DNA of 64,000 nt from Agapetus fuscipes. Taxonomy: Eukaryota; Arthropoda; Insecta; Trichoptera; Glossosomatidae. Shown here piece after piece: positions 40,741 to 52,855 of this stretch. The stretch's first letter is position 1. Every line of letters starts with the position of its first letter. Under the pieces are notes generated by a model that searched no databases, was not told the origin of the DNA, and saw nothing but the letters and a program-made list of their open reading frames with translations. A program made the translations under genes and the position numbers. The stretch spans positions 11,847,001 to 11,911,000 of the forward strand of contig OX637332.1 of assembly GCA_951799405.1 (NCBI GenBank), given 5' to 3'.

Positions 40741-40778
40741 AAACAGGTGTATCATTTTTGATAATACACCTGTTTTTA
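40741..40778. other. Isolated hairpin downstream of DDAH
   Basis: AACAGGTGTATCA and TGATAATACACCTGTT form a strong stem with a short T loop, followed by a T run. No function assigned. Confidence 0.5.
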
Positions 40779-42024
40779 TGGTATTGATTTGGATAGATTT
40801 TCTTTCAAGCCATGTAATAACATAAAGGCACTTTGACTTAGACTTTTATTTGTAGATATTTACTGAAGGTATTTAATGTATTATATCCTTTTATTCTTCC
40901 ATTTTTATGTAAAATTTTAGTCAACCTATGTTTTCTGATATTATTCCCAATGTGATTTCCATAATGATTAGGTAAAAATCTCCAGTTGAAAAATAACACA
41001 ACAGTAGGAATATTTTGTACATTAATTTTGAATCTCTTTTTTATTTTAATTATAATTAGCATACCTCCAGAATATGAAAATTGAATGAATTTATGTCTAA
41101 TATCCATGGATATAAAACTAATCTATAATTTTTGACAAATATTTGTAATGTAAGATTTTAACATATTTTAAAAGCATTTTACACTTTTATCAAGTTTACC
41201 TAAGTTAAGTACAAACCTGTGAATATTTTATTGAAAGTACTTTTTCAAAAAATAAACATCTTTATTCCCTTGTAAGGTATATCCTCAACAATGTTAGTCA
41301 GAGTCATTTGGGTCATATGGAATCAAATACTGCAATCTAGGATATATTTAAAAAATGAGAAAAATATTTACATGGAAATGTAGAAAAAGTCATACAGACA
41401 CAAAAATATCATTTTCTCATTTTCAGAAAATTCCAAGGTGCCCATATTTGATTGTATACAACTTCTTTGTCAGTCAAAATTGCTGAAATTTGATTATGTA
41501 AAATATCTGACTACCAGAATTTTGTAAAAGCTTTTCAAAATTTACACTGAAAGAATTTGGGTTAATCTCAAAATGACTGTGTCTAACAATACAAGTATTT
41601 CAATTGATTTTTAGTATTGATTGAGTTTGATTTTGCTCCATCACTAATTTCATATGATAATCTTTATATATTTACCAGCCTTTCAATCCTCCCAACATTC
41701 CTGTCTACATTTTGTCTCCATTCCACAAATATCTTCCCAAAGGTTGTGTCATTTATTAAAACATAAATGTTCTTCTTAAGGTTTCCTTTTTTCTATTTTA
41801 TGGATAATGAATGCTTCTAAAGCTGTCACTCTTTACAAAATGTAATTTATCTTATTTGGAATCATAAATCAGTATGAATATATTGATGTTTTGTATGCAT
41901 TTTTATTTTATATAATAAAAATCAGAAAAAATATATATATATTATATTATGATTTATATAAGTATTTCTTAGTAAAACTAAAATAGCTAATAAAAATTGC
42001 TTTGAATGTAAAGAATCTTTCTTA
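40779..42024. other. Intergenic, nothing recognised
   Basis: Very AT-rich; open frames here are low-complexity and not supported. Confidence 0.5.
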
Positions 42025-42398
42025 GGCCCGGTATTTTCAAGTTTAGTAAAACTTAAACAAAATTTTAGTTGGTATTTATTTTCCCCTCCAAGATGGCGTT
42101 ATCTTCACTGACAGCAGCTGTTAGTTTTCGACGTAAGGGTACATTGAAATTGCCACCAACGGAACACTTTTGGTGTCATTTTCCAGCTTTATAGATATTA
42201 TACAATTGATTATTATGACCAGTTGTTTGTTTAAAGCTTTTCAATGGCAAGGTTATTATTTTTAAGAGAAGGAGCGGAGCTTGTCTGTTAGGGTGTATTC
42301 GGTTTATTGGTTAACTAAAACTGAAGATCAAACTACAGAAATTTCAAATCTGCAGTAAATCAAAAGTTTTACTAAACTGCAGTTCAAAATACCGGGCC
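42025..42398. mobile_element. MITE with GGCCCGGTATTTT ends
   Basis: Left GGCCCGGTATTTTCAAGTTT and AGTAAAACTT; right AAGTTTTACTAAACT and TTCAAAATACCGGGCC. Flanked by TA-containing words. Noncoding. Confidence 0.82.
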
Positions 42399-42942
42399 AT
42401 AGTGACATCATTCTTCCAATATGTATTATTTTTCTAAAACAACAATTTTTGTGTTTTGTGAGTATTCATGAAAAGTATGAACCGTAGTTCATTATTTTAT
42501 TTTAGAATGTAAAACAAATTAGTAACTTTAATAAGAAATAAAGTTTTCCTTATTATTTGCATTTAGTATTTTTCTATTTGCAGTACAATAATGAATTTCC
42601 AGAACTCCTTGTAATAAAGTACACACCATTTTATAAACTTTTTTTAGTGAAGTTGTTTTTTTTTCAATTATCTCATAATGTGTAAGACTGATTTTTTACA
42701 TTTTTTTTTGTAATTTTTGAAAAATATTTGGAAACATCAAATAGATTTATGCAAATGTAAATTGTTTTTGTTTACTTCACTATATGTATAATATTATTGA
42801 TTCTAAAAATGGTAATTTTTTCTTGGTAGGAGTAAACCAATTATTTAATAATTATGAAAACATTTTTCTCATGAATTATACGGCATTTTTGATAAAAAAA
42901 TAAAGGTTTAAGTATTTACTCTACAAATCCAACCAACGAATA
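42399..42942. other. Intergenic, nothing recognised
   Basis: AT-rich sequence between a MITE and a LINE-tail copy. Confidence 0.5.
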
Positions 42943-43165
42943 GGTTGGTATGAGACTGACCCCCATTCTATAAAAAACTTGGTTCACTTTTGCCAATACC
43001 ATCCTGGTTTCAGGGAGAGACTGTTAGAATTGCAAGGTGTAAATTCTTGTGAAGTTTGGTTTATTTTGTATGTTCACATGCAGCATGTGTAAGTGTGAAC
43101 TTACATTTGCTTGCTTTTATATGAGCCTTCAATGTCAATATATCTTTGCAACATAGATTATACAA
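42943..43165 (+). repeat. LINE-tail repeat, older copy
   Basis: TAGGTTGGTATGAGACTGAC to TTTGCAACATAGATTATAC with many changes and a deletion before TGAGCCTTCAATG. It belongs to the variant with CAATACCATCCTGG, like the copies at 54630. Confidence 0.75.
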
Positions 43166-44084
43166 CTCATTTTTTTGTAACTTAAATTTTATACCACCTT
43201 GTCTACAAGCATTTTGTATTGTATAATATATTCATTTGTTCTTGATATTTGTAGTTCTAATATTCTTATGAAATTGTGCAGCTTTTAATTATTAGAGTTG
43301 AACCCCTTATATTTTGTTCCATAAAATATTTATTGAGTGATGATATTGTATTGTCTAATTTCAAATTTGTCAAGGCACAATCTTTTTTGATTTTGGTTTT
43401 TTAGATTGTCAAGGAATGTGATCATTCATATCTGAGTAAAGTTACATTATTTTTAATCTTTATTCCCTGTGTTCTTTAATTTTTGAGGGATCAAAAAAAT
43501 GCTTTCAATCAAGATAAATAATTTTCTGATTTTATTGTATGTAAATTTATCCACCATAAAAGTATCATATGTCTTATTACATGTATTCTGTTGCAATAAG
43601 AGTTGAATCAGTATTCAGAAAAAATATGGGATAGGTGTATTTCATTTATGAATGCGATAAATATTGAGTTGGTGTTATTCCTAGGTACCGCTCTACTTTT
43701 GAATCTATGGTATTTATGAAATATGTTCTCAATCCAGCACTTTAGCAAACAAATCAGTGAATGTTTTAAACCAATTTGCAAAATTTTCATTATATTTTCC
43801 AAAATAAAATCACATAGTTTTTAACTTTCTTCATAAATGTTTAAGTAAAATAAAATGAAAACTGAATATCATAGGCCAAAAACTAGATGACAGTATTTTT
43901 TTTAATCGTTATAATTATTATTTTTGTTAAACTACTTTTGTTGTTGTCTAACGTAGTTCAAATATTATTTCATTGTTAAGTATTACTTATTAACTGTAAC
44001 TCTAAGTTTTATACTTTTTAGGTTAGTAAAAGTAAATGCTTTCCTATTGTAAATAATATAAATGTTAGCAGGGGCAAATACTCC
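43166..44084. other. Intergenic, nothing recognised
   Basis: AT-rich, no supported feature. Confidence 0.5.
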
Positions 44085-44246
44085 ATAGAGGCCAATAAAG
44101 GCAACAAGGGGGGAAAATAAATTAAATTTAAAAATCACACACTAACATTTTTGATGTAATATTTTGAATTGAATAATTGTTTCACCTTTGATTAGGGAGG
44201 TGTGATTAGTTTTTCATTGTGTTTATTCGCCTCTATGGAATGCACA
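44085..44246. mobile_element. Small foldback MITE
   Basis: CTCCATAGAGGCCAATAAAG at the left and TTTATTCGCCTCTATGGAAT at the right are imperfect inverted repeats. Confidence 0.6.
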
Positions 44247-44574
44247 CTCCTAAATGTGAGTTATTTTGTGACACATAATTAATATCTACATTTTTCATAT
44301 CCTATCTGCCTAAGGGCTATTCTTCTAAATATCTGTTACGTACATGTGGAACCTTATCCTCTAATGTTATACCGGAATCGTCAAAATAGAAATACCAAAT
44401 AATATTTATCATTCTATGGATGTACAACAAAATTACCCTGAATCTATGTAGGTATGCTTAGGAATAAATATAAAATTATTTTTATTTAACATTTGAAACC
44501 TTTTGATCCAAGATGATAAAAATATATATGCATTTGAACAAAAATAAAATTGATTTTAAAATTACACATTAGAT

Positions 44575-44864
44575 CTATGATACTCAACCTTTTTTGTCTT
44601 CGGGCCACATAGATATATTTCAAAATCTACGCGGGCCGCAACACTATACTGGTATAACCAAAAGATGTTATCGAGGGGGGGGGGGTAGACACGTAATTTT
44701 CAAAAGCATATATTGTTTGTGAAAAAATCAATCCGTTGACGGTGGGGGGGGACTACGGACCAGTCCACGTTCTACGTCCTATGAAATATTGCATGCCAGA
44801 TTTTGTAAATCACGTCGGCGGGCCGCACAGAAAAGCTTGCCGGGCCGCAGGTTGAGTATGGCTG
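44575..44864. mobile_element. hAT-type MITE, 290 bp
   Basis: Ends CTATGATACTCAACC and GGTTGAGTATGGCTG, GGGCCGCA words inside, and a perfect 8-bp target duplication CATTAGAT (44567-44574 and 44865-44872). Confidence 0.9.
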
Positions 44865-44872
44865 CATTAGAT

Positions 44873-46779
44873 GAACCATTATCCAGTAACTTACTTTGTT
44901 CTTGGATTTTAATTAACATGGTAACCAACGTCATCAGGAGACACCCCTTTCACATTCTTGTTCCAGTTATCGAGACTTCTACAACCATTCAAAAGCAGAG
45001 GCGGTTCGCCAATAACGTGCAGCCGTTCAATGCACTGCCTACATTTTATAAAAAAAAATAGCAAAAAAATGTATATCCTTTTAAAAAATATATGTTGTGT
45101 GGAAGTTGTTTTGAAAGATCGCTGAAGTAAAAATAAATAATAAATAAGTACCGACTTAATTTTATGGAGCGCTCGCGAAGCACAAAGGCGCCGTACATAA
45201 CATAATATTATAGTTTAGGTACCTATGCCTACTCATCGTTCAAAATCCAAAGTGAACTGAGGATTTAAAAAAATTTCATACATATTATGTGTTCCCTTCA
45301 AATCCGTGCCATAGAGCGAGAAAGCAGATAAAACATTACCATTCCATCAAGCTAGACAAAGACGCAAAACGGTGGTTTAGTGCAGCGCCGAAATATTATA
45401 AAATATTCGACTTGCCTTGGACACAATGAATCCTCACAATTTAGTCCTGAAGCATTTTTAAGAAAACAATGTTTGTTGATTGAAAATAATATTGAAATCT
45501 CGGTGACTCACTTCCATTCCGTTGTTAGTTGACATGTAAACGTACTGTTGCCGGTTCTGTCTGTATTTAGCGTGAATATTTTCAAAGTTATCGTGAATTT
45601 ATTACAATTTTGTTTTTAATTAATTTTCTGACGATGAATTTGACTTTATCAAGAAAAATCGTAGTTTTTTCGATCATTTTTTTTTATAAAAAGTTGTTAT
45701 CTTCCTAGATCATAATTCAAAATTATTCAACAATGTAAAGCTAATTGTAAAAAAGTGAATAAGGTATTTAAAAATAATATTATTTGAAAGCATCTTGTCT
45801 GTGTGGTTGTGAATGATTAAGTATACTTTTTTCTGCTTCCCGTGTCTTATTATTGGTGGTGAAAAATCTTGGAGTGAAAAGGTGTTGTCATAATGTAGAT
45901 CTCGCTCACCTTACTAACAAAGTTAAAAAGCATGCACTTTTGCAAACTTATGTGCATTGAGCATGTAATGCATTTAAATTAATTAGGTCAAACAGATATT
46001 CGACAATTGCTTGTGATGTTGGTTGTAGAGAATCAATTAAAATGTTTAATGACAAAGTGCGTCAGAACAGATTATAGAATATTTTTTTGTGTTCAATTTT
46101 GTGCTGCATTTGAGTTGGCATTGAGGCTTTCGCTCAAATGAAGAAGCGAAGTATGGATTTACATTTCAAATAACTGCAAGTAGGTATTTGCTCATTTATT
46201 TCTTATGCAACAAAACGGGTGCAGGTGAGTACTCTTGTACCTAAATAAACCATTATATTATATGTATGTATTTTTTTGCAATTGCATTCCAAGCAAAATG
46301 GAAAATTAAAGAAAAATTGAAATTGCAGAAATTTTGAACTGCTAACATTTTTATTGAGGAGCCGCCTCTGTTCAAAAGGTATCATTCATAAAACCCAATT
46401 TTAAAGAGTTTTAATAAATTAATGACTCCTTGCATCATCACACATATTTCAGTAAATGAAAAATATAAGATTAAAAAAAGTATTTAACACAATCAACCTT
46501 TTCAATTGCAATTTTATCAGTTAACACTGTCTCTAATCTTATTTTAGAATAATAAATTATTTATGATTTTCATGTCGTCCAACCTTTGATTGAGGAAAAA
46601 AAAGTAGGAATAAGATTATTTTAATGTATGTATGTAAATTATTATGTTAAATTAAATAAATAGATATCATAGCAATATTTCTTTGTTCTTTCATTACGTG
46701 GGGGAAGGTTTTTGGAAAATGCATAGTTGACTGAATTTGAAGAAAGAAGACCTTAGTGCCATTGTGCATATTATGTATG
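44873..46779. other. Intergenic, nothing recognised
   Basis: Mostly AT-rich with a less AT-rich patch at 44870-45050. No conserved frame was recognised; the frame at 44789-45061 starts inside the hAT element. Confidence 0.45.
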
Positions 46780-46781
46780 TA

Positions 46782-47902
46782 GGGGAGACTGGTACAAAAT
46801 GATCCCCTTAACAAAAAATGAAATTCATTTAAAATTTAAAGGACTATTGTTTATTTCATTAATGTGTAATGAAACTATGGCTCTTTTTCTACAACTGCTA
46901 GAAAAAAATATTTGAGTAAAGCTGCTTTAAACATTTTTTTGAAGTAATATTGTTAAACAATAGAAAAGGATCATTTTATACACACCTGTGTGTAAAATGA
47001 TCCCAAGTGAAATACGCTAATTTTTTTCAAATAACTTTATTATACGAATGCTCCTATTTACGTACAATTTAGATCACATACATAAGAATCTGCACCGTTT
47101 TCATCTACGTCAGCGCATAGCCCAATTTTTATATTGGTAGCACTGTATCCATCCTTCCCCACTTTTAGACTTTGAATATCGTGAGCAGCAATACATGCAC
47201 AGAACATCATTTTCAGCATCTTCGTCCGTATCAGAAAGGTCATGCTGTGGTATCTTCCTTTTCTTGTCCTGCTACCTAATACTTTCCACATCCAGTAGCG
47301 CTTTTATTAGTACATTTTGCTCTTCTTTTTAGAGCCATGACTGGTACCGCATGGACTCTAGCTGCCGTTTTATATGGTGTACCTTTTTCTACATCTGACA
47401 AAGCCGCCAATTCTGACTGTTTGCCTTACGTTTGTATGTACGTGGCATCTAAAACAAACAAAATAAGTGTTGAGGTAAAATGATCCCCGGATCGTTTTAT
47501 ACACACACTACGGAATCGTTTTACCCCAAACGATATTTTTATATTTCAAATCAAAACATTACCTCACACGAAACAATTCGAACCGATACAATGTGAATTT
47601 CAATAGTTGAATGGCAGAGCAATGCTAATATACCACAGGAAATACGAACACACACATCTTCATTTATATAACAGCTCTCAAAAAGACCCTTACCTTAGAA
47701 AAAAACAACGGATTCCGATGTTTCGTTAACAATTCGCTGACAACGCTAGCACTCGATCACACTCGATCTGCCATAACTGCGTGTGCGAACTTGACACATG
47801 TCAGACGTAATGCATTCGTTGTTTTCTAGATGGCGCTAGTAGATTCGTGGAAACTTGAAGGGATCATTTTACTCTGAGGGATCATTTTATACCAGTCTCC
47901 CC
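46782..47902. mobile_element. Pogo-like (Tc1/mariner) element, 1.1 kb, decayed
   Basis: Ends GGGGAGACTGGTACAAAATG and its complement ending CAGTCTCCCC, each bordered by TA (46780-46781 and 47903-47904). Several inner copies of the word AAAATGATCCC occur in both directions near 46980 and 47480. Contains a remnant of a transposase C-terminus on the minus strand. Confidence 0.82.
47110..47260 (-). pseudogene. Pogo-like transposase C-terminal remnant
   Basis: Minus-strand frame with an acidic stretch (SDTDEDAENDVLC), CMYCC, GEGWIQCYQYKNWAM, then stop codons. The C..C and W(I)QC..W pattern resembles the cysteine-rich tail of pogo/Tigger-like proteins in insects. Cysteine 2 of the second pair and everything downstream are lost. 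Confidence 0.5.
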
Positions 47903-48160
47903 TACTTGTTATTCAATTTCTGCAACTCCTGCAGCCTTTCCATGAAATCAGGCTATGGACCTCACTACTATAGTTAGTGAGGTCAGCATTTATTCTTGTT
48001 GACATTTGCAATCCTATCGACAATTAAAGGGGTGTTTCAAGAAGGCCCTAAGTACCATAATAAACAAACCAAGAAAAGAGGAAAACGTATATATGGGAAG
48101 AAATATTTTTGCACAAAAAACATAAAAGTAACTTAGTTAGCAAAGACATCCTCATCTATG

Positions 48161-48520
48161 CCATAGTGTAACTCCTTGCCTGCGTTATCCCCGAAGGTGT
48201 CGCATGTGGCGCTTCGGGACCTATTTATTTTTACAGGTAAGGGGACCGGCCTCACATACCAACCACTTTCAGTTGAAGTGGGGGTTTCCCAGCTCCCCGG
48301 GGGCCTGGTTCTCATTTCTTGTGAAGGCTGAGTAAACCTTTGAGATCGAACCCTTGCTCTCGGCATGGAATGCAACCATTCTACCAGTTGAGATATCGAC
48401 CTTTTTACTAGCTTGATCGTCGTCGCTACAAAACGCCAATTCTCAAGCAAGACCCGGGAATCGAACCCACAACCTTCCCATTCAGAGTCCGAAGTGTTAC
48501 CACTGAACTACGGACCGGTC
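48161..48520 (-). mobile_element. Composite tRNA SINE (type B), central deletion
   Basis: Minus-strand copy with both tRNA-like modules but without about 120 bp between the first tRNA head and the CGACGATCAAGC segment. Right end CTACGGACCGGTC is the 5' end of the element. Confidence 0.8.
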
Positions 48521-48889
48521 AAAACTAAAATGCAGAATTTGGTTTCAAATTTAATATTTTGGTGATTCGTGGCTTATTTAAATTACTTAACTATTCAATT
48601 AAAAATCGCCTTTGAACGTTAAAATTGATCTCGGCGAATTTTTACTACAACTTTTATGCTATTCGGTAAAAACATAAAAGTCACCGTTTCTGAAATTATG
48701 AAATGATTGTTACGTAAATAATACGTTGCCAAAAATTTTAACATTGCAAGGTCTTTGACGCGCCGAGTCAGCCGCTTGTCATCATTAGACATTGGGCTAA
48801 CTGAAAAAATATTCATGTTGATATTTAACTACCATCTGGCTATAGAAGCTTACTGCTCAAAGTAGAAAATTCATAGGATTTATCCTGAA
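48521..48889. other. Intergenic, nothing recognised
   Basis: AT-rich; no supported feature. Confidence 0.5.
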
Positions 48890-49045
48890 ATAACGTTTGT
48901 ATCAATAGAACTGCAGCCAGAGTATAGCTGATCACAGCAGCCGATGGACAGGAATGGAGAGGATTGGAGGAGGCCTACGTCCAGGAGTGGACTGAGGAAG
49001 ATGAAGGCAGAACGCTTGTACAATGCATTGGTCACATCAAATGAA
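48890..49045 (+). pseudogene. LINE C-terminal fragment
   Basis: One frame reads DGQEWRGLEEAYVQEWTEED, the typical RTE-like LINE protein tail, then stops at TGA near 49042. Short and decayed. Confidence 0.6.
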
Positions 49046-49249
49046 TGAACCATCGGAGTGTGGAAAAAATGACCAAACGGGCGCAATGGAAAGACCCAGA
49101 TCAAGGTAGTTGGATAGTGGTGGCAGATTGCAGTGCGGCAGGAATATGGGATTGGAGGAGGAAGGAGTTTTATAGGCATCGGTGGCTGCGGCTAATCAAG
49201 ACGGTCAAGACTCGCTTGATAACAAAGCAGTCCACTCGTGCATAATTTA

Positions 49250-49365
49250 GCCAATAGGTAACACTCCTGTTTCAGAGAAATTTCAAATGAAAACAAACTC
49301 TGCAACTCTGGCTGTTTTTCTCTGAAACTGTGTTCAGCCTCATACCAACAAATGTCAATGACTCT
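49250..49365 (-). repeat. LINE-tail repeat, degenerate
   Basis: CTGCAACTCTGGCTGTTTTT and TTCAGCCTCATACCAACAAA remain of a minus-strand copy. Confidence 0.5.
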
Positions 49366-49416
49366 GAATAATAGTTTCATACAAATGTGGACTTAAAACT
49401 TTTACGCTAATGTATT

Positions 49417-49911
49417 GGCCGGTCCGTAGCTCAGTGGTAACACTGCGGACTCTGAATGGGAAGGTTGTGGGTTCGATTCCCGGCGGAGCACAAAAAATAT
49501 ACCAATTATATTTTCAAATTTGCTCTTCGCTGGGTTGAAAAATTCATAAAACCTTTACCAATGACCGTTCACCAAAGGTCTATCCAGCCTCACAGCAACT
49601 GGGTCTTGCTTGAGAATTGGCGCTTTGTAGCGACGACGATCAAGCTCGTAAAAAAGGTCGATAGCTCAATTGGTAGAATGCTTGCATTCCATGCCAAGAG
49701 CAAGGGTTCGATCTCAAAAGGTTTACTCAGCCTTCACAAGAAATGAGAACCAGCCCCCCCCCGGGAGCTGGGAAACCCCCACCGCAACTGAAAGTGGTTG
49801 GTGTGAGGCCGGCCCCCTTACCTGTAAAAATAAATAGGTCCTGAAGCGCCACATGCGATCCCTTCGGGGATAACGCAGGCAAGAAGTTACACTATATGTG
49901 TTGCGTTTATT
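49417..49911 (+). mobile_element. Composite tRNA SINE (type B), best copy
   Basis: Head at 49417-49491 with A box GTAGCTCAGTGGTAA, B box GGTTCGATTCC and a 6-of-7 acceptor-like pairing; a second tRNA-like module at about 49653-49717 (GATAGCTCAATTGGTAGAAT, GGGTTCGATCTC). The 3' part ends ACACTATATGTGTTGCGTTT. Two promoter-like modules make this a dimeric SINE. It is not called as a tRNA gene because the same sequence is dispersed. Confidence 0.88.
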
Positions 49912-50002
49912 GGCATACGTAAGTGTAAATCTTATAGTCATAATATCAAAGCTGTTTCCGTAAACATCAATATAAACAAATGTATATTTATAGATTGCGC
50001 TA

Positions 50003-50008
50003 TTTATT
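50003..50008 (-). promoter_or_regulatory. Possible polyadenylation signal of secreted precursor
   Basis: TTTATT on the plus strand, AATAAA on the gene strand, about 154 bases after the stop. Confidence 0.4.
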
Positions 50009-50161
50009 ATAAGTAAATACATGCATACATAATATAATATAATAAAAACATACATATAATAACATAAATACATACATATTATAATCTAAATAGGTACATA
50101 AATTTCACAAAATAGTTTATACATTTTTCCCACATTTTCCAACAAGTATCTGAATTAAGAT

Positions 50162-50608
50162 TTACCATTTGATTCTTGCAATCACACGTTCCCTGTTCCT
50201 CAAGGCCTTCAGCTGGTCTCTGAGGACAGCCAGCCTCTTCTCCCTGCGGCTGTGAATCCTGTCAATGATACTGCCGACTTTTGAGTTTCCTGATGACAGC
50301 AGGCTCTGTCCCGTGGCCTTGAATTCATTCAAGGTGGGCAGGATACTGGGGATCTGGACGTGAGGAAGCCTGGGGAGTTGATAGGAGGAATGGCACGGCT
50401 GGGAGACAGGATTAGCTGGGAGACAGGAGTAGTCCAGCTGGTTTCCATGCTCGTAACTTGGATATTCTTCTTTACGGCAAGTGGGATCCAAGTAGTCGTA
50501 GTAGGAGGGATCACCGGAGGGTTGGGGAGAGGCAGAACATCTCAGGCAAGTTAAAATGAAGAGCACTCCCAGAGTCACAAAGATTTTCTTGAGTGAAGCC
50601 ATCTTCAT
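50162..50608 (-). CDS. Small secreted precursor protein, unknown family
   Basis: Single-exon frame of 148 residues from ATG at 50608 (a second ATG, two codons on, at 50602) to TAA at 50162-50164. Residues 1-27 are a signal peptide (MKMASLKKIF then a VTLGVLFILT core). The mature part is Tyr/Pro/Ser-rich with cysteines at 44, 62 and 72. A basic site RREKR at 121-125 fits furin-type cleavage and would release the last 23 residues, which are rich in Arg and Leu, carry about +5 net charge and end in Trp. Composition is clearly higher in GC than the surroundings, which supports a real gene. No family recognised. A peptide hormone or effector precursor is an inference only. Confidence 0.7.
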   Translation of the reverse strand: MKMASLKKIFVTLGVLFILTCLRCSASPQPSGDPSYYDYLDPTCRKEEYPSYEHGNQLDYSCLPANPVSQPCHSSYQLPRLPHVQIPSILPTLNEFKATGQSLLSSGNSKVGSIIDRIHSRREKRLAVLRDQLKALRNRERVIARIKW

Positions 50609-51144
50609 TTTGCAGTCAGAAATCTTACGCAGCACGAGAAGGGGTAAACTAAGATCAGAAGACTTGAGGATGAATATATGATTGTCACCGAATGTTTGGC
50701 TTTTATTTAAATTTTCTGCAAACGTTTGCGAATTCTTATAAAATATTATTATCAAAATCATGCCTATATTTATGAATGAAATCACGTAGGTACCGAATTT
50801 TCAATTAGAATGTGCGTTAGCTTACACGTCGATTTTTAATCGGATATAAATAAAACCGTTTTTCATAAAATCACGCTTAAATTTTATAAATAACAATCAC
50901 GTAGCTTTAAATTGCACGTTTTTTAAAGAAATAATGAAAGTATATTTCATAAGTTACGACACTTTATTTGAAAAATATTGTGTCTTGAATATGAGTCATT
51001 TAAGATGTATAAAATAAAACATTGGAACTTGTAGGACCCAAACAATATCTAATCCTAAATCGCTTTGAGGAACCATGATTCTTATGACTTCTTAGAATAT
51101 TTTGCTACCAATTAATAGATGGCATATAAATTTCTGCAATAGAC
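50609..51144. other. Upstream region of the secreted precursor gene
   Basis: AT-rich; the frame of the precursor stays open upstream to 50785 but without a signal-peptide-like start, so the start at 50608 is preferred. Presumed promoter of the minus-strand gene. Confidence 0.4.
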
Positions 51145-51515
51145 TGAGGACGTGCCTTAGAGTCATTGAAAGGAGGATGCTAGAATCAGCCTTAGAGACA
51201 AGATTTAAGACCAGGAGATCTAATGTCAGCAATGTTGTCCTGCGCATGACCTACTTAAAGTAGCGCTGGGTAGGTCACGTCACAAAACAGGGCCACGACA
51301 GGTGGCTGAGTAGGATCGTCCAGTGAAGGTTCAGGATGTCCAAGCGGGAAGTAGAGAGACCCCAACTGAGGTGGCTGGACAAAAATAAGGGAACTGCAGA
51401 CCAACAATGGCTGGACACAGCAGATGATAGAGATCATGCAGAATACTGGAAGAGACCAATTCCCAGCAGTGAGCTAAAAAGGCTAAGAAAAAAGGAAGAA
51501 AGAAAAATAAATTGA
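51145..51515 (+). pseudogene. LINE C-terminal fragment, frameshifted
   Basis: Reads CLRVIERRMLESALETRFKT, RRSNVSNVVLRMTYLK, a stop, RWVGHVTKQGHDRWLSRIVQ, then in another frame RPQLRWLDKNKG and ADDRDHAEYWKRPIP. The WVGH..R..D.RW and RP.LRW patterns are typical ends of LINE proteins. It is different from the 20445 LINE. Confidence 0.75.
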
Positions 51516-52693
51516 TATTTTTCATTTAGAGCTACATATGTAGAATGGTTCGAGCCCCTTTTAGATGATAAAACATAGAATATAAATCAGCTAAGTTTAG
51601 CAAGGTAATTCTAGTTAGTCTATCCTCTAGTTAGTCCATGCAATGCTCCTTTTCAGGCAAAGGGCATATAATTTCTTTATTTCACTAGCGAGCTATTTCT
51701 TGCGTGTAATATATTTTTATTACATGTTTTGAAAAAGAGAACAGATATGTTTATAAAGATCCTTCTTCTCCCCTCTGCTTGAAGAGCTTTATCAATACTA
51801 TTATCTAGATTTGCTGTTCATGAGTTTTTAATGATACCTATAGGTATATTAGTTCATTAATGGTAGGTGGCTCCAGACTCTCATCATCTCTATTGGAGTA
51901 CAAACACAATTTTTTAAAGATATTTATTTTTATTTTTGTTTCTTTGTGGCAGTCTTCATCAAACTGTTTGTTTTTTTGATACGTATGTTAGTATTATATG
52001 TAGCCAATAATTTTAGCCACATCGGTCGCAATGACAGTGATGAAGGCTCAACTTCATATCCATCAATTATTTCAGGTTGAGGCACTCGGATCTATTTTTT
52101 TTTTTATTTAAAAAAATGCGCTAATTAATTATCAGGCTTGGTAAACGACAGATTATACCAAAATTTATGGTGGAAATCGTATCTAATATCGCATAAGCCG
52201 CAAAAAAGTTAATTCGTTAATTTTTAGTCAAAAATCTTATGAGTATTTGTAGCCGTCTTATTAACGTTTTCCTGTTTTTTCAATTTGAGTATCGTACTTA
52301 TTTCCTTTTTAAAGCAACCATTGAAATGAAAGTAATTCACATGTGTGCAGAATAACTTACAATTTCTTTGTCTTAAATTAAGTTGAACTCATTGAGGGTT
52401 GAAATACAAAGGTTTTCCATTCAAAGAGTAGGTACTTTAACGCGAATATAAAACTTTACATTAACTCCCCTGAATCACATTAAATAGAAAGATTTAGGTA
52501 TAGAATATACAAAAACAGTCCTTATGAGTTATGAGTGATTAGTTTTTTTCACATTTATTCTATTTACGCAATCGAGGAGAGCTTATATAAATGTTTTATT
52601 CTCGAGTACCTACTTATATCAATTTATGTAAACTTAAGTGTCGTTAAAAAAGTTTATTGAGAATATATATAATATAATGTTTATAGATACTAT
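51516..52693. other. Intergenic, nothing recognised
   Basis: AT-rich; no supported feature. Confidence 0.5.
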
Positions 52694-52810
52694 CGGTGTT
52701 ATTCACGCACAGCAATTCCATAGATCAGTCGCCACTTATCGTGAATTTTCCATACAAAAAATTATGGTCCATGGATCAGATATGGATCAACTGTGTTGTG
52801 AATAACCCTG
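52694..52810. mobile_element. Foldback MITE, about 117 bp
   Basis: CGGTGTTATTCACGCACAG and CTGTGTTGTGAATAACCCTG are imperfect inverted ends. The terminal word is related to the 11520 element. Confidence 0.7.
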
Positions 52811-52855
52811 TATGAATTCCACCTAAAGAGATGCATATTTTAAAAAAGAAAATGT

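Noticed and set aside
44789..45061. A 90-residue gene
   Set aside because: It starts inside a hAT MITE and shows no conserved pattern.
47058..47291. A 77-residue minus-strand gene
   Set aside because: It lies inside the pogo-like element in a different frame from the transposase remnant and has no domain.
49417..49491. A tRNA gene
   Set aside because: It has A and B boxes and partial acceptor pairing, but the same sequence is the head of a dispersed SINE and the anticodon stem is poor.
50609..50785. An N-terminal extension of the secreted precursor
   Set aside because: The extra 59 residues are in frame but would bury the signal peptide; the ATG at 50608 gives a normal secreted protein.
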